DNA of 54,049 bases from Kitasatospora sp. GP82 (lineage in GTDB: Bacteria > Actinomycetota > Actinomycetes > Streptomycetales > Streptomycetaceae), in contig NZ_JARZAJ010000043.1 in assembly GCF_029892105.1 (NCBI RefSeq), positions 1 through 54,049 on the forward strand, written 5' to 3'. Below, piece by piece: positions 24,167 through 32,253 of this stretch. Below the pieces are notes generated by a model that made no database searches, was not told the origin of the DNA, and saw only the letters and a program-made list of their open reading frames with translations. The translations under genes were made by a program, and so were the position numbers. The first letter of the stretch is position 1. Every line of letters starts with the position of its first letter.

Positions 24167-24191
24167 GCCCCGAACGCCGGACGTTCGGGGC
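24167..24191 (-). terminator. Terminator between cdsA and rlmN
   Basis: A perfect 10-bp stem, GCCCCGAACG (24167-24176) with CGTTCGGGGC (24182-24191), has a 5-base loop. On the minus strand the stem is followed by TTTGTC, a partial U-tract. It lies 20 bases after the cdsA stop and 28 bases before the rlmN start. Confidence 0.75.
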
Positions 24192-24211
24192 CTGTGCTCG
24201 AGCCGGTCGGA

Positions 24212-25078
24212 TCAGCTGCCGACGAAGGCCGCCAACAGCAGCCAGACCACGGGGGCGGTCGGCAGCAGCGAGTCCAGCCGGTCCATGATGCCGCCGTGGC
24301 CGGGCAGCAGGGTGCCCATGTCCTTGATGCCGAGGTCCCGCTTGATCATCGACTCGGCCAGGTCGCCGAGCGTCGCGGTGACCGCCGCGCAGCCGCCGAG
24401 GATCAGCCCCTGCCACCACTGCCCGTCCTCGATCACGTACTGCATGATCAGCGCGCCCGCGATCATCGACAGACCGATGCCTCCGGCCAGGCCCTCGCGG
24501 GTCTTGCCGGGGCTGATGGTCGGCGCCAGCTTGTTCTTGCCGAACTTGTAGCCGACGGCGTACGCCCCGGTGTCACTGCAGATCGTCACGACAAGGAAGA
24601 GCAGGATCCGCTGCGGGCCGTCGCCGGCCGCCAGCATCAGCGCGACGAAGGTGGCCAGAAACGGCACATAGAAGGCGGTGAAGATGCCGGCCGTTATGTC
24701 GCGAAGGTAGTTCTCCGGCGGTTGGCTCATCCGCCAGACCATGATCACGAGACCGGTCAGCGCCAGCGCTGCGGCAGACCACTGGACACCGGCCCAGTAG
24801 CCCAGCGCCGGCATCGCCACGGCGCTCACCAGCAGCGGGATCAGCGGTGCCGTGATCCCCTTGCGCTCGGTCAGTCGGCTGCTGAGCTCCCAGACACCGA
24901 CCGCCGCGGCCGCCACCACGACGACCAGGAACAGCACCTTCACGACGAACAGCGAGGCGACGATGACCGCACCGAGGCCGGCACCGACCCCTATCGCGGC
25001 CTGAAGATTGCGGCCGCCGCGCTGTTTACGGGGCTGCTGGTCGGGCTGGGCCAAGGATGTCTCCTGGACAGAGGGCAT
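24212..25078 (-). CDS. cdsA: Phosphatidate cytidylyltransferase
   Basis: A 288-residue integral membrane enzyme making CDP-diacylglycerol from phosphatidate and CTP, the branch point to all phospholipids. After a polar N-terminus of about 26 residues come about eight membrane helices. The CdsA signature is plain: SDTGAYAVGYKFGKNKLAP, then SPGKTREGLAGG, and GDLAESMIKRDLGIKDMG followed by LLPGHGGIMDRLDSLL near the C-terminus. The ATG is at 25078, 194 bases after frr on the minus strand. Confidence 0.95.
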   Translation of the reverse strand: MPSVQETSLAQPDQQPRKQRGGRNLQAAIGVGAGLGAVIVASLFVVKVLFLVVVVAAAAVGVWELSSRLTERKGITAPLIPLLVSAVAMPALGYWAGVQWSAAALALTGLVIMVWRMSQPPENYLRDITAGIFTAFYVPFLATFVALMLAAGDGPQRILLFLVVTICSDTGAYAVGYKFGKNKLAPTISPGKTREGLAGGIGLSMIAGALIMQYVIEDGQWWQGLILGGCAAVTATLGDLAESMIKRDLGIKDMGTLLPGHGGIMDRLDSLLPTAPVVWLLLAAFVGS

Positions 25079-25236
25079 GATCAGAGTCTGTGCCGCGGGT
25101 GGCGCCCCGACTCACCGGGCTACCGCGAGGGGAAGCTGCTGCGAGCGACCCGTTCGCCGGCGGCTCGCCGGCCGGTCCAGCGGTGCGGAGCGCGGGGCCA
25201 CCCGCAGCAGGGGCGCCGAGGAAGTCTGCGAGACGT

Positions 25237-25265
25237 CGCCCCGTCGGCCGTGGCCGTCCGGGGCG
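25237..25265 (-). terminator. Weak hairpin after frr
   Basis: CGCCCCG (25237-25243) and CGGGGCG (25259-25265) pair as a 7-bp stem with GGCC/GGCC inside the loop, 7 bases beyond the frr stop. No T-run, so it may only slow the polymerase before cdsA. Confidence 0.3.
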
Positions 25266-25272
25266 TCGCTCG

Positions 25273-25830
25273 TCAGACCTCGAGCAGCTCGGCTTCCTTG
25301 TGCTTGAGCAGCTCGTCGATCTGGGCCACGTACTTGGCCGTGGTGTCGTCGAGGTCCTTCTCGGCACGGCGGCCGTCGTCCTCGCCGATCTCGCCGTCCT
25401 TGACCAGTTTGTCGATCGCGTCCTTGGCCTTGCGGCGGACCGAGCGGATGGAGACCTTGGCGTCCTCGCCCTTGCCGCGCGCGACCTTGATGTACTCCTT
25501 GCGGCGCTCCTCGGTCAGCTGCGGGAACACCACCCGGATGATCGTGCCGTCGTTGGACGGGTTGACACCCAGGTCCGAGTCACGGATCGCCTGCTCGATG
25601 TTGCGCAGGGCGGACTTGTCGAACGGGGTGACGACCGCCATCCGCGGCTCCGGCACGGCGAACGAGGCGAGCTGGTTGATCGGCGTAATGGCGCCGTAGT
25701 AGTCCGCGACGATCTTGGCGAACATCGCCGGGTGCGCGCGGCCGGTGCGGATCGCGGCGAAGTCGTCCTTCGCGACCGAAACGGCCTTCTCCATCTTCTC
25801 CTCGGCCTCGAGGAGGGTCTCTTCGATCAC
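25273..25830 (-). CDS. frr: Ribosome recycling factor
   Basis: A 185-residue protein, the normal length for RRF, which with EF-G splits the post-termination ribosome. The family pattern is complete: MEKAVSVAKDDFAAIRTGRAHPAMFAKI at the start, TPINQLASFAVPEPRMAVVTPFD, IRVVFPQLTEERRKEYIKVARGKGEDAKVSIRSVRRKA (split across 95-135) and the two long helices at the end. The GTG start at 25830 follows GGGAGCACACA. It follows pyrH by 96 bases in the usual bacterial order. Confidence 0.97.
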   Translation of the reverse strand: MIEETLLEAEEKMEKAVSVAKDDFAAIRTGRAHPAMFAKIVADYYGAITPINQLASFAVPEPRMAVVTPFDKSALRNIEQAIRDSDLGVNPSNDGTIIRVVFPQLTEERRKEYIKVARGKGEDAKVSIRSVRRKAKDAIDKLVKDGEIGEDDGRRAEKDLDDTTAKYVAQIDELLKHKEAELLEV

Positions 25831-25926
25831 TGTGTGCTCCCTGTCCGGTTCATCTGCTGTTGTCCCGTACCGGTGCCCCGGACGGCTTTCTGCTGCACGG
25901 CTGACTACGGCGCGGCTGACCGCGAC

Positions 25927-26682
25927 TCAGGCCCGGCCGGAGTCCTCGCTGATGAGTGTGCCGATCTTCTCACCCTTCACCGCCCGGGCGATATTGCCTT
26001 CGGCCAGCAGCTCGAAGACCAGGATCGGCAGGCCGTTGTCCTTGCACAGGGTGATCGCGGTCAGGTCCGCCACCTTGAGGTCCCGCGCGATCACCTCGGC
26101 GTAGTCGAGCGAGTCGAACTTGACCGCCGCCGGGTTGGTACGCGGGTCCGAGTCGTAGACCCCGTCCACGCCGTTCTTGCCCATCAGCAGCACCTCGGCG
26201 TGGATCTCCAGGGCGCGCTGGACAGCGGTGGTGTCGGTGGAGAAGTACGGCATGCCCATACCCGCGCCGAAGATGACCACACGGCCCTTCTCCAGGTGCC
26301 GGACGGCGCGCAGCGGCAGATACGGCTCGGCGACCTGACCCATGGTGATGGCGGTCTGGACCCGGGTCTCGATGCCTTCCTTGATCAGGAAGTCCTGCAG
26401 CGCGAGGCAGTTCATCACGGTGCCGAGCATGCCCATGTAGTCGGAACGGGCCCGGTCCATGCCGCGGACCTGCAGCTCGGCGCCGCGGAAGAAGTTACCG
26501 CCGCCGATCACGACCGCGACCTCGGTCCCGGCCCGGACCACAGTGGCGATCTCCCGGGCAATGGCGTGCACGACGTCCGGGTCGACGCCGAGGCCGCCGC
26601 CACCGGAAAACGCCTCACCGGACAGCTTGAGCAGAACGCGGCGGCGCGAGCCACCCTGCACGGTCTCCTGCGTCTCCTGCAT
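25927..26682 (-). CDS. pyrH: Uridylate kinase
   Basis: A 251-residue amino-acid-kinase-fold enzyme that phosphorylates UMP to UDP. Seen motifs are LLKLSGEAFSGG at the start, VVIGGGNFFRGAELQ, MDRARSDYMGMLGTVMNCLAL, and FGAGMGMPYFSTDTTAVQRA. The N-terminus MQETQETVQGGSRR is a short extension. The ATG at 26682 has GGAGAAGGAGAAAG just upstream. The gap to tsf (281 bases) holds a large hairpin, so pyrH may depend partly on its own promoter. Confidence 0.96.
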   Translation of the reverse strand: MQETQETVQGGSRRRVLLKLSGEAFSGGGGLGVDPDVVHAIAREIATVVRAGTEVAVVIGGGNFFRGAELQVRGMDRARSDYMGMLGTVMNCLALQDFLIKEGIETRVQTAITMGQVAEPYLPLRAVRHLEKGRVVIFGAGMGMPYFSTDTTAVQRALEIHAEVLLMGKNGVDGVYDSDPRTNPAAVKFDSLDYAEVIARDLKVADLTAITLCKDNGLPILVFELLAEGNIARAVKGEKIGTLISEDSGRA

Positions 26683-26773
26683 GGACTTTCTCCTTCTCCA
26701 CCTACTGGTTCACAGGGCTGGATGTCTCACAGGGCCGAGAGTGCCGTGTGGGGCCCAGACCTGTGCGTACACG

Positions 26774-26831
26774 CGAGGAGGCCACTGCCGCGGGAACCGG
26801 TACGGTGTCCTGCACGGCAATGGCCTCCTCG
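26774..26831 (-). terminator. Large hairpin between tsf and pyrH
   Basis: Arms CGAGGAGGCCACTGCCG (26774-26790) and its complement at 26815-26831 pair over 17 bp with one mismatch, around a 24-base loop. It sits in the 281-base gap after the tsf stop and before pyrH. It is a likely terminator or attenuator reducing pyrH expression relative to rpsB and tsf. The rest of the gap shows no gene. Confidence 0.6.
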
Positions 26832-26963
26832 TCGTTCATGGTGCCGACGCGGCCCGCCCTTTGTCAGAGTGGCGCTGGATGAGCCCGATCGGCGCGTTCC
26901 TGGCCACCCCAGCAGGGGGCCGGGCGATTCCTACCTTAGGCGGGAAGCGCGGGGGAACGTTGC

Positions 26964-27800
26964 TCAGGCGCCGACGCGGAAGCGAGCGAAGCGCACGAGC
27001 TTGACGCCGGCCTCGTCGAGGACCTTGGCGACGGTCTTCTTGTTGTCCTTGGCGAACGCCTGCTCCAGAACGGAGTTCTCCTTGACGAAGCCGGTGACGC
27101 GACCCTCGACGATCTTCGGCAGGGCAGCCTCGGGCTTGCCCTCCTCGCGAGCGGTGGCCTCGGCGACGCGGCGCTCGTTCTCCAGGGCCTCGGCCGGGAT
27201 CTCCTCGCGCGAGAGGTACTTCGGCGCGAAGGCGGCGATGTGCTGCGCGACGTCCTTGGCGACCTCGGCGTTCTCCTTGTCGAGCTCGACCAGGACGCCG
27301 ACCTGCGGCGGCAGGTCCGGGGAGGTGCGGTGCATGTAGGCGGCGACGAAGCCCTCACCGGCGAACTGCGCGAAGCGCTTGAAGACGATCTTCTCGCCGA
27401 GGTTGGCGTTGGCCTCGTCCACGAACTGCTGGACGGTCTTGCCGGCCTCGATCTCGCTGGCCAGAGCGGCCTCCAGGTCGGCCGGGGCGGCGGCGGCGAT
27501 GTGCTTCGCCAGCGCGTCGGCGACCTCGACGAACTTGTCGCCCTTGGCGACGAAGTCGGTCTCGCAGTTCAGCTCGACCAGGACACCGGAGTTGCCACCC
27601 TCAAGCAGGACGGCCAGGGCGCCGTTGGAGGCGTCACGGCCCTCGCGCTTGGCAACACCCTTCTGGCCCTTGATGCGAAGGAGCTCGACGGCCTTCTCGA
27701 CGTTGCCCTCGGCCTCGTCCAGAGCCTTCTTGCAGTCCATCATGCCGGCGCCGGTGAGCTCACGGAGCTTCTTGACGTCCGCGGCGGTGAAGTTCGCCAT
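26964..27800 (-). CDS. tsf: Elongation factor Ts
   Basis: A 278-residue nucleotide-exchange factor for EF-Tu. The N-terminal UBA-like domain is TAADVKKLRELTGAGMMDCK followed by KALDEAEGNVEKAVELLR. The core motif ELNCETDFVAKGDKFVEVA is present near residue 75. Two dimerisation domains follow to ARFRVGA at the C-terminus. It follows rpsB with 130 bases between, including a strong hairpin. The ATG is at 27800. Confidence 0.97.
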   Translation of the reverse strand: MANFTAADVKKLRELTGAGMMDCKKALDEAEGNVEKAVELLRIKGQKGVAKREGRDASNGALAVLLEGGNSGVLVELNCETDFVAKGDKFVEVADALAKHIAAAAPADLEAALASEIEAGKTVQQFVDEANANLGEKIVFKRFAQFAGEGFVAAYMHRTSPDLPPQVGVLVELDKENAEVAKDVAQHIAAFAPKYLSREEIPAEALENERRVAEATAREEGKPEAALPKIVEGRVTGFVKENSVLEQAFAKDNKKTVAKVLDEAGVKLVRFARFRVGA

Positions 27801-27880
27801 GGTGTGAATCTCTTCTCGCGTCTCGCGTGTCTGCGTGGAGTTGTGCCCAGGACTGGTGGTTCAGTCCCGGCACGGGAGAG

Positions 27881-27917
27881 AGGGGCACCTACCGGTGTCG
27901 TACCGGCGGGTGCCCCT
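27881..27917 (-). terminator. Hairpin between rpsB and tsf (attenuator)
   Basis: Outer arms AGGGGCACC (27881-27889) and GGTGCCCCT (27909-27917), and inner arms CCGGT (27892-27896) and ACCGG (27902-27906), build a long stem starting 14 bases after the rpsB stop. There is no U-tract, so partial termination is more likely than full. Confidence 0.65.
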
Positions 27918-27930
27918 CGCCCTTGGTACG

Positions 27931-28806
27931 TCAGGCCTGCTCGGCCTCGGCGGCCGGAGCCTCGGCGGCCGGAGCCTCGGCAGCGGCCTCAGCGGCAGCG
28001 GCCTCGGCGGCCGGGGCCTCCTCGGCGGCCTTCTGGCCCTCGATGAGGTCCTTCTCCCAGGCGGCCAGCGGCTGGTCGGCGCCCGGCTCGGCCTTGGCGT
28101 CGCCCTTGGCGACACCGGCACGGGCCTTCAGGCCCTCGGCGACGGCGTCGGCGATCACGCGGGTCAGCAGGGTGACGGAGCGGATGGCGTCGTCGTTGCC
28201 CGGGATCTTGTAGTCGACCTCGTCCGGGTCACAGTTGGTGTCGAGGATGGCGACGACCGGGATGTTCAGCTTCCGGGCCTCGCCGACCGCGATGTGCTCC
28301 TTCTTGGTGTCCACGATCCAGACAGCGCTGGGAACGCGCTGCATGTCGCGGATACCGCCGAGGGTCTTCTCCAGCTTGTCGTACTCGCGCTGGAGGACCA
28401 GGAGCTCCTTCTTGGTGAGGCCGGAGCCGGCCACATCCGTGAAGTCGATCTCGCTGAGCTCCTTGAGGCGCTGCAGACGCTTGTAGACGGTCGAGAAGTT
28501 GGTCAGCATGCCGCCGAGCCAGCGCTGGTTCACGTAGGGCATGCCCACGCGGGTGGCCTGCTCGGCGATGGCCTCCTGGGCCTGCTTCTTGGTGCCGACG
28601 AAGAGGACGCTGCCGCCGTGGGCAACGGTCTCCTTGACGAACTCGAAGGCGCGGTCGATGTAGTTCAGCGACTGCAGGAGGTCGATGATGTAGATGCCGT
28701 TGCGCTCCGTGAAGATGAAGCGCTTCATCTTCGGGTTCCAACGACGGGTCTGGTGACCGAAGTGGACGCCGCTCTCCAGCAGCTCCCGCATCGTGACGAC
28801 GGCCAT
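27931..28806 (-). CDS. rpsB: 30S ribosomal protein S2
   Basis: A 291-residue S2 protein. Conserved blocks are MRELLESGVHFGHQTRRWNP, GIYIIDLLQSL, VLFVGTKKQAQEAI, YVNQRWLGGMLTNF and VAILDTNCDPDEVDYKIPGND. The last about 45 residues are an Ala/Glu/Pro repeat tail (APAAEAAAAEAAAEAPAAEA), longer than in E. coli S2 (241 residues) and usual for actinobacteria. The ATG at 28806 has GAGGAGC upstream. The open frame continues far upstream but without homology. First gene of the rpsB-tsf-pyrH-frr-cdsA order, with a leader of about 300 bases. Confidence 0.97.
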   Translation of the reverse strand: MAVVTMRELLESGVHFGHQTRRWNPKMKRFIFTERNGIYIIDLLQSLNYIDRAFEFVKETVAHGGSVLFVGTKKQAQEAIAEQATRVGMPYVNQRWLGGMLTNFSTVYKRLQRLKELSEIDFTDVAGSGLTKKELLVLQREYDKLEKTLGGIRDMQRVPSAVWIVDTKKEHIAVGEARKLNIPVVAILDTNCDPDEVDYKIPGNDDAIRSVTLLTRVIADAVAEGLKARAGVAKGDAKAEPGADQPLAAWEKDLIEGQKAAEEAPAAEAAAAEAAAEAPAAEAPAAEAEQA

Positions 28807-29115
28807 GGCCGTGCTCCTCAGTGTTGCGCCTGGCTGGCTTGCCCTTGTCGTTGCCGGTGTCGGGCAGCTGCCAGGTCGGGCTCGGTTTGTCCGTGCCGGT
28901 CGGGTGACCGCCACGCCTGACGCCCCGAACGTGCCGAGCCACCTCGGCCTGGCGGCGACTGGGCCGCAACAGGCTCGGTGGACCGAGCGGCACTCGCACC
29001 GGATGAGTCGGACGGCTTGATCGGGCCCGGGTGGACCCTCACCTTCCGACGCATTTCGACCGGTGGCGGGGCGTGCGAAGTCGACCCGGGTGGACCGGGT
29101 CGCGTGTGAAGTGTA
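28807..29115 (-). promoter_or_regulatory. rpsB promoter and long leader
   Basis: On the minus strand a -10-like TACACT lies at 29110-29115, about 300 bases before the rpsB start. The leader contains a perfect 8-bp hairpin CGACCCGG (29082-29089) with CCGGGTCG (29095-29102). S2 is known to control its own operon through the leader in other bacteria, so an S2-binding structure here is plausible but not demonstrated. No gene is visible in 28807-29354; the upstream part carries the DnaA boxes. Confidence 0.4.
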
Positions 29116-29276
29116 CGGGAAGCGCCGAGCGACGAGCGACTCTGGCTCTTGCGGGCACCCGGTGGGGTCGCTTGCGAGGCGGTGCTCTGGGGTGACGCTC
29201 GCGGTCCGACGGTGGCGGCGCCGGTCAGCGCGCGAGCCGCTTCGAGCCCTCGTTTCACCCGTCTGGGGTACCGCGG

Positions 29277-29302
29277 TTTTCCACAGGCGGTAGTTGTCCA
29301 CA
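29277..29302 (+). other. Pair of DnaA boxes upstream of the M23 gene
   Basis: TTTTCCACA at 29277-29285 and TTGTCCACA at 29294-29302 lie in the same orientation, 17 bp start to start. TTGTCCACA is the preferred Streptomyces DnaA box; the first differs at one tolerated position. They lie about 50 bases before the M23-like gene and upstream of rpsB. Confidence 0.6.
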
Positions 29303-29354
29303 GGAAAAGGGCCGGGGGTGGCCACCGGGGTGATCGGCGAGCACTCTCCTGCGC

Positions 29355-30053
29355 ATGGCAATCCATCTGACTGATCCGGTCCTCGCAGCCCCCGTGGCCC
29401 GCCGCCCCGGCGTCGTCGGCCGCCGTGGCACCGACGCGGCCATGCCGCCCCCCGCACCGGACCGGCGGATCCAGGCGGTGCTGCTCGTTCTGCTGCTGAC
29501 AGCGCTGCTGCTGACCGGGCCACCGCTACCCCCGGCGCACGCGACAGAGTCGCCGGGCGCGGTGGGTGCGGTGGGTGCCGTGGGCACGGCAGGCGCGGTG
29601 GCTGTGACGGCGGGACTCGGGCCGGGACCTGGACGCGCCTGGCCGGTCGGCGGGCGGTCCGATCTGCTGCGCCGCTTCGACGCTCCTCCGGTGCGGTGGG
29701 CGGCAGGCCACCGAGGGGTGGATCTCGCGGCCTCGGAGGGCATGACCGTACGGGCCGCCGCGCCCGGCGTGGTCTCGTTCACGGGCATGGTCGCGGGACG
29801 CCCCGTGGTGACCGTTACTCACCCGGCCTCCGGCACACCCCCACTGCGGACCACCTATCTACCGGTCATCGGGTCCGTCCCGACCGGCGCCCTGGTAGCG
29901 GCCGGAGACGCCATCGGGACGGTGTCCGCCGGCACCGGACACTGCGCGGCCGGCTGCCTGCACTGGGGACTGCTCCGCGGCAAGCGCTACCTGGACCCGC
30001 TGGCTCTGATGGGGAGCGGACAGGCCCGCCTGCTACCACTGGACGGCCGCTGA
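29355..30053 (+). CDS. M23 (LytM-like) domain protein with degenerate active site
   Basis: A 232-residue probably exported protein: a membrane segment at residues 40-54 ends in PAHATES, a possible signal cleavage site. The M23/LytM fold covers about 96-222. Zinc ligands His119 and Asp123 (GHRGVDLAA) and His203 (CLHWGLLRG) are kept. But the first His of the HxH motif is Cys201, and the usual YxHL catalytic stretch reads TTYLPV (166-171). In LytM both missing histidines are catalytic, so this protein may bind peptidoglycan or activate another enzyme rather than cut. Start at ATG 29355 without a clear Shine-Dalgarno sequence. Convergent with the TetR gene. Confidence 0.8.
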   Translation: MAIHLTDPVLAAPVARRPGVVGRRGTDAAMPPPAPDRRIQAVLLVLLLTALLLTGPPLPPAHATESPGAVGAVGAVGTAGAVAVTAGLGPGPGRAWPVGGRSDLLRRFDAPPVRWAAGHRGVDLAASEGMTVRAAAPGVVSFTGMVAGRPVVTVTHPASGTPPLRTTYLPVIGSVPTGALVAAGDAIGTVSAGTGHCAAGCLHWGLLRGKRYLDPLALMGSGQARLLPLDGR

Positions 30054-30135
30054 TCGCTCGGGCAGTCGTGCGGCGCCCGTGCCACTGGTGTCGCGGGTGT
30101 CGCGGGTTCGGCGCAGCTGAAATCGTGGACGTGGC

Positions 30136-30765
30136 TCAGCGCGTGGTCGTAGGTGTGGCCACGGTCGGAGGGGTGCTCGTCGTATCGGTGACGAGACCGT
30201 GCAGAACGAGGGTCACGGCGGCGTCCGCAATGACCCCGGACTCCTCCGCCGGGGCGTGTGCCGCTTGGCGGACCGCCGCCTCGACCACGCCTTGGAGCAG
30301 CGCGGCCGCCAGCCGAGGCTGAGTGTGACCGAGATCCTGGAGAGCCCGGACGACGAGTGCGACCAGCTCGGTGTGCGCCGCCCGGATACGCTCTCGGGCT
30401 GCCTCGTCCAGTTCGAGCATCGAGATGGCCGTGATGGCGCGATGACGCGGATCTCCGGCCAGCGCCAGCTGACCACGCACGTACGCCTCCACCTTGGCCG
30501 CCGGACCGTCACAGGCGCCCATGCCCGCTTCGATCTCGGCTGCCCAGAGCGGGAAGTCCACGGCGCAGAGTTCCTCGATCACTGCGGCACGCGAGCCGAA
30601 GTACTCGTACACCGAGGAGCGGGCCAGCCCGGTCCGCGCTGCGAGGGCCGGGAAGGTGAGGGCGTCCATCCCGCCCTCGGTGAGCAGCGACCGGGCAGCG
30701 TCAAGAAGAGCTGCGCGCTGCAGCTGACGATGCTCGGCCACTGTGGCTGCTCGGATTTTCGGCAC
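30136..30765 (-). CDS. TetR family transcriptional regulator
   Basis: A 209-residue regulator between the M23-like gene and whiG. The HTH domain is LLDAARSLLTEGGMDALTF, then PALAARTGLARSSVYEYFGS with the usual YxYF-like end. A C-terminal ligand domain contains AKVEAYVRGQLALAGDPRHRAI split around residues 95-120. The GTG at 30765 is preceded on the minus strand by TACAGT 6 bases upstream, a leaderless-type -10; an ATG further upstream would add about 28 residues without signal. Target genes and ligand are unknown; the convergent M23 gene and the nearby whiG are the closest candidates. Confidence 0.85.
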   Translation of the reverse strand: MPKIRAATVAEHRQLQRAALLDAARSLLTEGGMDALTFPALAARTGLARSSVYEYFGSRAAVIEELCAVDFPLWAAEIEAGMGACDGPAAKVEAYVRGQLALAGDPRHRAITAISMLELDEAARERIRAAHTELVALVVRALQDLGHTQPRLAAALLQGVVEAAVRQAAHAPAEESGVIADAAVTLVLHGLVTDTTSTPPTVATPTTTR

Positions 30766-30870
30766 GTTCCTACTGTACGGAGACCGATGACCACTCGGAA
30801 CGGCACCACGCAACTGGCCTCGACCGGATATCCGGACAGGCCGAGCCACTGCCCCGCCGAACTCGGTGAC

Positions 30871-31971
30871 TCAGCGGATGTCGGTCAGTTTGGCCCGGAG
30901 TTGGAGCACGGACTTGGTGTGGATCTGGCTGACCCTGCTCTCTGTCACACCCAGCACCTGGCCGATCTCGGCGAGGGTGAGGCCCTCGTAGTAGTACAGC
31001 GTCACCACCGTCTTCTCCCGCTCGGGCAGGGTGTTGACGGCCGTGGCCAGCAGACGGCGCAGCTCACGATCCTCGGCGATCTCGACCGGGTTGTCGGCGC
31101 CGGTGTCCTCCAGGGTGTCCATCAGGCTCAGCCGGTCGCCGCTCTCCCCCACCGGGTGCAGCAACTCGTCCAGCGCCACCACGTTGGCGAGCGAGAGCTG
31201 ACTGAAGATGGCGTGCAGGTCCTCGATCGCGATACCCATCTCCGCAGCCACCTCCGGCTCGTGCGGGGTGCGGCGAAGCCTGGCTTCCAGGGTGGCGTAC
31301 GTCCGCTCGACCGCCTTGGCCTTCTGGCGGACCGAACGTGGGATCCAGTCGAGCGCCCGGAGCTCGTCGATGATGGCACCGCGGATCCGGCTGATGGCGT
31401 ACGTCTCGAACTTGATGGCGCGGTCGACGTCGAACTTCTCGATCGCGTCGATGAGACCGAAGATCCCCGAGGAGACGAAGTCGGCCTGCTCCACATTGGC
31501 GGGCAGCCCGACACCGACTCGTCCCGCCACGTATTTGACCAACGGCGAGTAGTGCAGGATCAGTTGGTCGCGGAGCCGGATGTCCCCGGTTTCCTTGTAC
31601 GACCGCCAGAGGGACTGCAGAGCGGTGCGTTCGTCGGTGCGTTCGTCGGTGCGTTCATCACAGGCGCGCTCGTCCCCTGGTGGCATGGCCGTGCCGGAGG
31701 CTGCGAGGACGTGGGCGGGGACGGGAGCGGAAGCAGCACCCGGAGGTACGGCGCTACCGGGACCGCGCCGGGCCGCCGGCGGCCGGGCGCCGACCGGGGG
31801 TGAAGTCTCCTCCCTGCCACCCGAGGACGGTGGCCGCCCGGCCTGCCGGGTCAGCCCCATCACCCCTGGCGCCTTCGGCTGGTGATCAGCGGTGGGGCGC
31901 GCCTCGGCCCCTGGCCCTCCCGAGGACCGGAGGCCACCGGCTACCCGGTGTCCGGGAATGTGTGTGGGCAT
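30871..31971 (-). CDS. whiG: RNA polymerase sigma factor WhiG (sporulation, FliA type)
   Basis: A sigma-28/FliA-type factor that in Streptomyces starts sporulation in aerial hyphae. Region 2 is HYSPLVKYVAGRVGVG, FVSSGIFGLIDAIEKFD and FETYAISRIRGAIIDELR; region 4 is LPEREKTVVTLYYYEGLTLA and EIGQVLGVTESRVSQIHTKS. The core is very close to S. coelicolor WhiG, but that protein has only about 31 residues before LWRSYK while here there are well over 100, rich in Pro/Gly/Ala and ending DERTDERTDERT. The ATG at 31971 was chosen because MPTHIPG resembles the known MPQHTSG start; ATGs at 32001 and 31686 are possible. TACGCT at 32023-32028 may be the -10. Confidence 0.92.
   Translation of the reverse strand: MPTHIPGHRVAGGLRSSGGPGAEARPTADHQPKAPGVMGLTRQAGRPPSSGGREETSPPVGARPPAARRGPGSAVPPGAASAPVPAHVLAASGTAMPPGDERACDERTDERTDERTALQSLWRSYKETGDIRLRDQLILHYSPLVKYVAGRVGVGLPANVEQADFVSSGIFGLIDAIEKFDVDRAIKFETYAISRIRGAIIDELRALDWIPRSVRQKAKAVERTYATLEARLRRTPHEPEVAAEMGIAIEDLHAIFSQLSLANVVALDELLHPVGESGDRLSLMDTLEDTGADNPVEIAEDRELRRLLATAVNTLPEREKTVVTLYYYEGLTLAEIGQVLGVTESRVSQIHTKSVLQLRAKLTDIR
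31624..31659. repeat. 12-bp tandem repeat in the whiG 5-prime region
   Basis: Three copies of GGTGCGTTCGTC (third with one change) at 31624-31635, 31636-31647 and 31648-31659 encode the DERT repeats just ahead of the WhiG core. Such in-frame units can expand or contract by slippage. Confidence 0.85.
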
Positions 31972-32253
31972 GCGTTGGTCTGCGCCGTTCTGCCGAGTCA
32001 TGTGCTGATAGGAGGCACTGCGAGCGTAGCGTGACCGACTCGCTGCAGTGTGCTACCGCCACTCGGTCGTCCCTCGATCCGGTGGCGAGCCCGGCCCGTC
32101 GTACCCCCTTCGCCGCCGCGAGGTCGGGTTCACCACCGCGAGCTGCGCTTCACCGACCCGGTGCGCGTCCGACCACCCCGCTGTCTGATCGGTCGCCCCC
32201 GCGTCCAGCTGATCAGCCCGTTGTCCAGCCGAGTCGGCTCGCTGTCCGGCCGA

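Noticed and set aside
28807..29523. Upstream extension of the rpsB frame
   Set aside because: No homology to S2; the ATG at 28806 has a good ribosome binding site and the standard S2 start.
31624..31659. CRISPR-like repeat
   Set aside because: Units are contiguous 12-mers in frame inside whiG, without spacers.
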